From Xylaria sp. FL1777 (Eukaryota; Ascomycota; Sordariomycetes; Xylariales; Xylariaceae), in NCBI GenBank assembly GCA_022578965.1, contig MU400517.1, positions 186,001 through 250,000 on the forward strand: a stretch of 64,000 bases of DNA. The letters are read 5' to 3'. Positions 57,665 through 64,000 of the stretch are shown here, piece by piece. The notes beneath the pieces are model-generated. The model was not told where the DNA came from. It did no database searches and was given only the letters and a program-made list of their open reading frames with translations. How positions within the stretch are numbered: the stretch's first letter is position 1; every line of letters starts with the position of its first letter. A program made the position numbers and the translations under genes.

Positions 57665-59094
57665 TTTCGCTGAGATGGAAAGATGAAGTTGGTTAAGTAT
57701 TTCAGCCAAGAAGTCGAAGTAGTGGGAAACGATTGTCAATGAAATGACATAACAAGCAAGGCGGTGGAATGACGAGCAAAGTAATACCTGGCAGAGAAGT
57801 ATTCTCTTCTGGCCGAGGTATTGTCAACCGAGCGTGCCGGTGGATGAGTCGATACTTGATGCAGAGGAGATTTTGAGTGGGAAAAAGGAGAGAGGTCAAG
57901 GGAGACGAGTATCGGCTCTTCTACAAACCTTCTTTGCCTGCTGGACAACACGACAAGAGGTAAGGTAGTTCATGGGCAGCGGGAGACCAGCCACCTTCCA
58001 GGGCAGGTAAGACGAGGACAGGGAGGTAGGCAGGCCAGGCACCTGGAGTTGGAAGTACCTCTGAGTGAAGTTGCTAAGGCAGGGTCGCCTAGGGAGACCG
58101 GGAAGTTGGAAGTTGCGTACAATGGCAATTACTCCACTTGGCCAGTCTCGCGGCTGCCCCATCGTAATGGGCTTTTCGGTGCCGTTTAGATCCAGGTCGC
58201 CGGCCATAACATGTGATCTCCTTGAGTGAACCTTGGAAATCTAAGTATCCAGTGCCTTGAGCTCTGACACCCGCTTATATGGGGCCTGTAGACCACCCGC
58301 CTTGAGTGAGCAGGCCCGGCCCAGGAACTGTGTATATTTATCTAGGCAAGGCTGTCCGAGCATGCTCATCGAGGTAATCGTGCGATGGCACTGCAAAGAA
58401 CGAAGAAAGAGGCTTGTTGTATAAGCATATGGGGAAACTGCTGAGGGGACACACTATGAAAAATGTTAATTTCCGGTGTTTGTACTGATAGTGCCGTATA
58501 TTGTAGGTGAACGGAATATGGTATTTTTCATGAGATGGTTAGATGTTGTGTTAAGTTGCTCGCGTTGTGAGTTTGGTTACGTGTTAATGGCAATGTTTCT
58601 TTGCTTTGTCTTCGACAAACTCTACCAATGGCTTGCCTGAGCATCCGGGACATTTGTACTTCGAGCTGAGGGTTGTTAACTGGCAGCACTGATCCTGTAC
58701 GTGTCCAACTACGTTCTATTCACGTGCCCGGACACGGCTCTTTCAAAATAACAAGTCTCGGCTGACGAGGATCCGTTCAGATAATGGCAATATGGCCACT
58801 GATTCCACCAGGCCAAGTCATAAGCTGTCTTGGGGTGAATGGGCGCATGCCTTTTGCGTTGCGTCAGGTTCGGGTCTTGCCAAGTGCCCTATGGAAGTCC
58901 AACGGGCAATGAAAGCACATATAGGTAGGTAGTTATATGATATTTCGATAGATTTAAACAAAACAGACGTACTATGTCGCGAAGCCCAACATGGGAAGTC
59001 TTAATCCATCTACAATTCAGGTAAAAAAAATTGGCCCTTTCTGCTGCTTCTTATGAATTTTATTTATAGTTTCTGTGGTATCTGTACAAATGGT
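57665..59094. other. Leader region and intergenic stretch
   Basis: On the minus strand, 57665-58207 is pyrimidine-rich and probably the long 5' leader of the preceding gene; a 103-codon frame at 57896-58207 (MAGDLDLNGTEKP...) lies inside it and may be an upstream frame. Nothing was recognised in 58210-59094. Confidence 0.4.
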
Positions 59095-59704
59095 TTATTG
59101 ATCAGCCTCCGCTGACTGGAATGGCTCTGGATCTCCAGGGGCTCTAGCCTGTGAACAAACTGTCAGGTTGGGTGCTCAAAATGAAACGGAAGTTGCTGGA
59201 ACCAGAACTTACTCTGGTGGCTCCAGGACCGCCAAGCTCTCGCTCCAAGCCGCCTTCAAACTCCCGGGGAAAGGCCGGCTTGTCTGGATACAGTCTGCCG
59301 ACGACCCAACATACTCCCAAGAAAGTCGCGATGAAGACACCAAGCTGTACGAACCCTGTTCTGGAGTCGACCCAGGTGTATTCATGTGCACTGAATATTC
59401 CAAGCGTATCATTATCCTCGTGAACGGGTTCGCCGAAGTTCCTGCGCTCTTGCTTGTCCCACCACTCCCCACGAGGATCTCGGAACTGGCGCTTGACCGG
59501 TGGAGGGTTGATGAAGCCCCCAGTCATGTTCGGGTCTTCGGCGTCAGTGAAAGTGGGATGATCGGGGTATTTCTCGTCGATAATCTTCTTGTTATTGAAG
59601 GATTCTGGGAGGAAGGTTCTCTGTTGAATGATGGGCAGTCGGCGCGATGCGGCCATAGAGGCTGCACGCAGGACTGAAGCCCTGGCAACTCGTTGATAGA
59701 GCAT
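59095..59704 (-). CDS. NADH:ubiquinone oxidoreductase subunit, NDUFB8/ASHI family
   Basis: Two exons, 59213-59704 and 59095-59148, join across a 64-base intron to give 181 residues. The protein is an accessory subunit of the membrane arm of mitochondrial complex I. An Arg/Ala-rich N terminus (MLYQRVARASVLRAASMAASRR) is a mitochondrial targeting peptide. The family core follows: DPNMTGGFINPPPVKRQFRDP, WWDKQERRNFGEPVHEDND and LGIFSAHEYTWV. A single membrane helix lies at about 117-136, then YPDKPAFPREFEGGLERELGG. The second exon adds 17 residues ending EADQ; without it the frame would run into an unrelated tail. It is divergent from SWR1, 544 bases apart. Confidence 0.93.
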
Positions 59705-60248
59705 CTAACCGGGGGGGGGGGCGGTATGTTAGTCGAGGAAGAAGCACAACAAGAGCCTAGCTGAAGTCAATTGAAACTCACCGTGGGCTAGTTTCGTCCG
59801 CAATGCGCTTCGCGGCGATGATGTCGAAGCAGTGAGTGAGCGAGTGGGTGTGGTTGCTGCTTGGACATTGGACAGGGCCGAGAGAGAGCTTCAATAAAAG
59901 CAAGATGATTGGATAGGATGATGAGGTGGGTAGAAACTGGGGCCCCCCGACCACGCTAGGCCCATGTTACAGCGCACTGGCCACTATTTGGCACTGACAA
60001 TGCCAACTGGGGTGCACGCGGCGAGGCGGAGGCCAGGACGAAATTTTTGAATCATCATCATTCTACGGGAAACAGTGTTTTCAGCACCAAATCCATCATA
60101 ATCATCGACACAGAGGGCCGGCAATGGCCAGAATCCGACCCGTAACCCTGCTGCCGATTCCCCATCTGTAGACGTAGATTTTGTCCTCGCAAATGCCGAT
60201 TCCGTCGAGATCTGCGTGCTCCCATTGCTCGAGACACCCCGGCCAGCT
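59705..60248. promoter_or_regulatory. Shared divergent promoter region
   Basis: The stretch separates divergently transcribed complex I subunit and SWR1 genes and must hold both promoters. An 11-base G run at 59711-59721 lies directly before the complex I start codon. No known regulatory site was identified. Confidence 0.4.
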
Positions 60249-63200
60249 ATGACGAGCACCGCGTCGCCCCGGCCAGCTGCACCAACACACGGCGTCGCCA
60301 GCTCCAACATCGCCGCTTCACCGCACCACGCGCCCAACCTGTCCGCGGCCACCTCCGCCGAGCCCCAGCAGGACAATGGCAGTGGCAATGTGCCCCCTGC
60401 CAAGCCCGAGACGAACGGCGATGACGTCTCTGCAAAGGCTGAGGCTGCGCCTGCCGCCGACCAAGGCGACGACGATGACCACGATGCTCACGCCGACGAG
60501 CCGCCGGCGAAGCGACGTCGTGTGCGCGAAACAACACCGCACAGGCCTATACGTCGACCCAAGCTCGAATCCCCCCCCTGGAAGAAGGTCGAGGCCGAGG
60601 GCCCGACTACGTTCATGGAAGATGGGAAACGAAGATCCGGGCGGACCAACGCGTTGCCACTGGAACTACAACCTCGAAGCTCTAAGAGGGTGACTAGAGG
60701 CGCTCTTAATGGGACCCAGACTTCCCCCAATCCAAGAGATCGCCGTGCGAGCACACTTGCAGCTGTGAATGGAACACAAAGACACGTATCTACCCCTCGG
60801 TCCTCCTCCACGAAGCCGCCCCCGCCCCCTGCTGCCAGGTCGAGTTCGCGGAGGTCATTGAGCAATGCTTCAAAGCCATCGCCTAGGACCAAAACCTCCT
60901 CGACACCTTCACGCATTTCGGCGGAACCCCCAAAGCGCTCGCTTCCCACCCGGCGAAGCTCTAGAACACGAAGAGACAGTGCCGAGACCCCAGCCCGAAT
61001 CCCTGACCCCCCAGAAAGCCCAACCTCTTCGCGACCTACTAGGATCCGCTTGCGGGTCAAGATCCCGACTATCCCTATCGTTCACCCCGCCCAAGTGAAT
61101 GTTTTACCTGGCCAGACCATCTCCCGGCCAAGAATTGCATCGAACTTTGGCGAATACCTAGCGCGAGCCCCGACACTCGATGTCCAGGATGGTGGTTGGA
61201 TGGATGTTGCCGATGATGGACCACCATATACACAGGAAATGGCCGAGAAAGATGCCCGGGTCATATTGCGGATCGAGAAGGAGGTTGAGCCTGGCGGGTT
61301 GCTTAGCGAGGAGCGATCGAGCCTTTTTGCGCCGGACCCTGTCGAAGAGCCCCCTCGGCAGTGGGCGCATATGGATCATCTTGTGAAGCAGATGGCAAAC
61401 TTCCGGAAGCTGATGGTGATAGAGCATCAAAGGCACAAAGCCACGGCAAAAAAGCTGGCCGATGCCTGCAGGGACGAGTGGCTTCGTCGTCAGCCCAAGA
61501 CAGCGGAGGAGATCGAAGCCGAAGCTCGAACGGAATGTATTGCGCACTACAAAATCGTCGTTAAAGCTATCCTGGGTACTTGGGACAACGTCAAAACTGA
61601 GATTAATCGTCGGCGGTTGGAGGAGTGGGAAGCTGCAGAACAAAGGCGAGTGAAAGCCGCTTTAAATGAAGCGGTAAGTATGTCGGAGCTGAAGCTGCAG
61701 GCTCGGCGAACTCGTGTTGACTCTGATGCGATGTCGGATGAAGATGACGGCGAGGAAGATCAAGATCTCGAAGACCTTGAAGATGACGACAGCGGCGATG
61801 AAATGGATGTGGATTCCGAACAAGACTCCCATTTGGATGCTGGCTCCATAATTGATGAGGACAACATGACATCGTCCGATGATGACGAAGACATGAAGTC
61901 GATCATATCCGACGAAGGACTAACGCAAGATCAACTTCGACAAAAGTATGCAAACATACCTGATCTTCCCCCCCCCGAGGTTAAACAGAACGATGCAACA
62001 GCCAATGGTAACGGATACGAGACACAAGCGGACGACCCCGCAGATACAACAGACGAGTCGGTGGATATGGACGACGACATAACTTCAAGCGAGGGGGATA
62101 TGGATAGCGCAGAGGATGACAATAGTACTAGCGCCGGCGAAGATTCCAGCGAGGAAGAATCGGCTGGTCTTCTTGGACTGTTTTTCGGAAAGAAAGAGTT
62201 GAAGAAATTAAAAGACGATGCCTCTATGGAGAATGATCAGCCTACCCTTGATAATGCCCCCACGCCAGAAGTAAACGATTTGGCAACCAACAGTAGCGAC
62301 GCGAAAATTAATCATCTTACGACGGATGATACAACTGTGTCGGAACAAGTCGTCCCAAGCATTGATTCCCAGCCGATCCCGAGTAATAGGGACAATGTTG
62401 AACATGCGACCAACGGAACAGCAGTAACTGCGACGAATCCATCTTCTAATGTACTTCATCCTCCTACTCCTTACGAGGAAAGTCAAGCAGACGCTCTAGC
62501 TATTGCATCTTGTCCACTGCAACCACCCGAGGTTGCCATGAAGATGATCGATGTTGTTGAGCATGTGAGGGAGAACGGTACCCAGCGAGAAGATATCCCT
62601 GCAAGAAAGCAGCCAACAACAGCAGCGGTTCCTAGCGTTGAGGTTGCTCCCGCTCTATTAGATCGACAACAACCTACGTCAGAGACCGATGCAATTACCA
62701 ATTCCGTTAGTCGAGATCGCAGCCAATCACCGCGAACATCAGAAACCAAACCTTCGGAAGTAGATTCAGCCTCGTCGGTAACGAAATCCGGCGTCAGCAG
62801 GTCTACCACACCTCCTTCACGCGCGCCTAAGACGGAAGTCCCATTTTTGTTACGAGGGAGTTTACGCGAGTATCAACATTATGGGTTGGATTGGCTTGCA
62901 GGCCTTTATAAGAACCAGACGAATGGAATTCTCGCAGATGAAATGGGTCTTGGTAAGACGATTCAGACTATTGCTTTATTAGCACATCTTGCTTGTCACC
63001 ACGAAGTATGGGGCCCGCATCTTGTCATTGTCCCTACAAGTGTAATGCTCAATTGGGAGATGGAGTTTAAAAAGTGGTGCCCTGGGTTCAAAGTCCTTTC
63101 ATATTATGGTAGTATTGAGGAGAGAAAACGAAAGCGTCAGGGGTGGAAGACAGACGACATGTGGAACGTGTGTATCACGTCTTACCAGATTGTCCTCCAA

Positions 63201-64000
63201 GATCAACAGGTGTTCAAACGCCGACAATGGCACTATATGATCCTAGATGAGGCGCATAACATCAAAAACTTCAAGTCAAAACGTTGGCAGACTTTGCTAG
63301 GCTTCAATACTCAGGCACGACTTTTGCTCACCGGAACGCCATTGCAAAATAACCTGACCGAGCTTTGGTCCCTCTTATTCTTCCTGATGCCGTCGGAAAA
63401 TGGAGTTGGAGGTTTCGCTGATCTCGCTGAATTCCAAGATTGGTTTCACAAACCAGAGTCGCAAATTCTCGAGAGTGGCCGCGAGCAAATGGATGACGAA
63501 GCACGCGCTATCATTGCTAAGCTTCACAAAGTTCTGCGGCCATATTTATTAAGACGACTCAAGGCAGATGTTGAGAAGCAGATGCCGGCTAAATATGAAC
63601 ATGTAGAGCTCTGTCGCCTATCGCGACGTCAGCGGGAACTGTATGATGGCTTTCTAGCTCGAACCGACACCAGGGAAGCTCTCGCATCGGGGAATTACAT
63701 ATCCGTCATCAACTGTCTCATGCAGCTGCGCAAGGTTTGTAACCATCCTGACTTATTTGTCGAGCGCCCCATCATGACGTCCTTTCGACAACCCAGATCC
63801 GTAGTAGCCGAATTTTCAAGCACAGAAACTCTTCTTCGTCGGAAATTTCTCACCAAACATCCTATTACGGCTCCTAGCCTAGGCTTCCTTAACTTAATCC
63901 CAACGCAGCACGAGAATCTATCGGCGACAGTTTGTGACCGCATATTCGAACTCAGCTCTGACAGGACACTCCTGGAGCTTCAACGGACCCAAGAGGCTCG
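60249..64000 (+). CDS. SWR1: SWR1 chromatin-remodelling ATPase (3' truncated by window)
   Basis: The frame is open from ATG 60249 to the window end, with 1250 residues visible. SWR1 is the catalytic subunit of the nuclear complex that exchanges H2A for H2A.Z in nucleosomes. The N terminus is disordered with a PPAKRRRV nuclear-localisation-like patch. An HSA domain (WAHMDHLVKQMANFRKLMV) lies near residue 372. Long Asp/Glu/Ser tracts follow, as in SWR1 proteins, including EEESAGLLGLFFGK. The SNF2 ATPase begins near 870: LREYQHYGLDWLAGLY, Walker A DEMGLGKTIQT, ILDEAHNIKN, LLTGTPLQNNLTELWSLL and LRRLKADVEKQMP. Absence of introns over 3.7 kb is notable. The second helicase lobe lies outside the window. 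INO80 is less likely because of the HSA position and the long acidic spacer. Confidence 0.95.
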   Translation, partial: MTSTASPRPAAPTHGVASSNIAASPHHAPNLSAATSAEPQQDNGSGNVPPAKPETNGDDVSAKAEAAPAADQGDDDDHDAHADEPPAKRRRVRETTPHRPIRRPKLESPPWKKVEAEGPTTFMEDGKRRSGRTNALPLELQPRSSKRVTRGALNGTQTSPNPRDRRASTLAAVNGTQRHVSTPRSSSTKPPPPPAARSSSRRSLSNASKPSPRTKTSSTPSRISAEPPKRSLPTRRSSRTRRDSAETPARIPDPPESPTSSRPTRIRLRVKIPTIPIVHPAQVNVLPGQTISRPRIASNFGEYLARAPTLDVQDGGWMDVADDGPPYTQEMAEKDARVILRIEKEVEPGGLLSEERSSLFAPDPVEEPPRQWAHMDHLVKQMANFRKLMVIEHQRHKATAKKLADACRDEWLRRQPKTAEEIEAEARTECIAHYKIVVKAILGTWDNVKTEINRRRLEEWEAAEQRRVKAALNEAVSMSELKLQARRTRVDSDAMSDEDDGEEDQDLEDLEDDDSGDEMDVDSEQDSHLDAGSIIDEDNMTSSDDDEDMKSIISDEGLTQDQLRQKYANIPDLPPPEVKQNDATANGNGYETQADDPADTTDESVDMDDDITSSEGDMDSAEDDNSTSAGEDSSEEESAGLLGLFFGKKELKKLKDDASMENDQPTLDNAPTPEVNDLATNSSDAKINHLTTDDTTVSEQVVPSIDSQPIPSNRDNVEHATNGTAVTATNPSSNVLHPPTPYEESQADALAIASCPLQPPEVAMKMIDVVEHVRENGTQREDIPARKQPTTAAVPSVEVAPALLDRQQPTSETDAITNSVSRDRSQSPRTSETKPSEVDSASSVTKSGVSRSTTPPSRAPKTEVPFLLRGSLREYQHYGLDWLAGLYKNQTNGILADEMGLGKTIQTIALLAHLACHHEVWGPHLVIVPTSVMLNWEMEFKKWCPGFKVLSYYGSIEERKRKRQGWKTDDMWNVCITSYQIVLQDQQVFKRRQWHYMILDEAHNIKNFKSKRWQTLLGFNTQARLLLTGTPLQNNLTELWSLLFFLMPSENGVGGFADLAEFQDWFHKPESQILESGREQMDDEARAIIAKLHKVLRPYLLRRLKADVEKQMPAKYEHVELCRLSRRQRELYDGFLARTDTREALASGNYISVINCLMQLRKVCNHPDLFVERPIMTSFRQPRSVVAEFSSTETLLRRKFLTKHPITAPSLGFLNLIPTQHENLSATVCDRIFELSSDRTLLELQRTQEA

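Noticed and set aside
57896..58207. Minus-strand frame MAGDLDLNGTEKP of 103 codons
   Set aside because: It sits in a pyrimidine-rich leader, its later part is low-complexity, and it does not join in phase to the following gene.
60488..63943. Several minus-strand frames of 60-190 codons
   Set aside because: They lie antisense to the clear SWR1 frame, whose motifs run uninterrupted.
1..64000. tRNA, rRNA, CRISPR arrays and intact transposons
   Set aside because: No B-box-like sequence sat in a plausible tRNA context, no regular spaced repeats were seen, and no transposase or reverse transcriptase motif was found by eye; a covariance-model and profile search would be needed to exclude them.

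Overview
The window is nuclear DNA of a filamentous ascomycete (Pezizomycotina, most likely a Sordariomycete). Genes on both strands carry short GT-AG introns of about 50-150 bases with CTAAC/CTGAC-like branch sites. Families typical of such fungi are present: a Pth11-like seven-helix receptor, a DUF3433 membrane protein, a LaeA-like methyltransferase, a DHA2-type drug pump and a TPR/kinase protein. Coordinates of spliced genes come from reading donor and acceptor sites by eye and checking reading phase; no alignment was run.

The two ends are housekeeping DNA. On the left are the 3' end of IRE1 (unfolded-protein-response kinase/RNase), a disordered protein (1074-3291) and an oleate delta-12 desaturase (4266-5800, minus). 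On the right are a conserved fungal protein of unknown role (55564-57664, minus), a complex I subunit of the NDUFB8/ASHI family (59095-59704, minus) and the first two thirds of the SWR1 chromatin remodeller (60249 to the window end).

The middle (about 6-55 kb) is looser, accessory-type sequence with long gene-free stretches, scattered TAGGTACCTA-rich islands and possible decayed genes. It holds a secreted YtcJ-like amidohydrolase, a small secreted protein, a divergent pair of TPR proteins (one with an N-terminal kinase domain), an MFS exporter, a BTB protein, an Asn-rich secreted protein, a Pth11-like receptor, a convergent alpha/beta hydrolase and methyltransferase pair, an F-box-like/ankyrin protein, a DJ-1/PfpI protein, a large DUF3433 membrane protein and a multi-exon zinc-finger-like/membrane protein.

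No polyketide synthase, peptide synthetase or terpene synthase gene was seen, so the pump, hydrolase and methyltransferase do not form a recognisable complete biosynthetic cluster. No intact transposon, tRNA, rRNA or CRISPR array was recognised.
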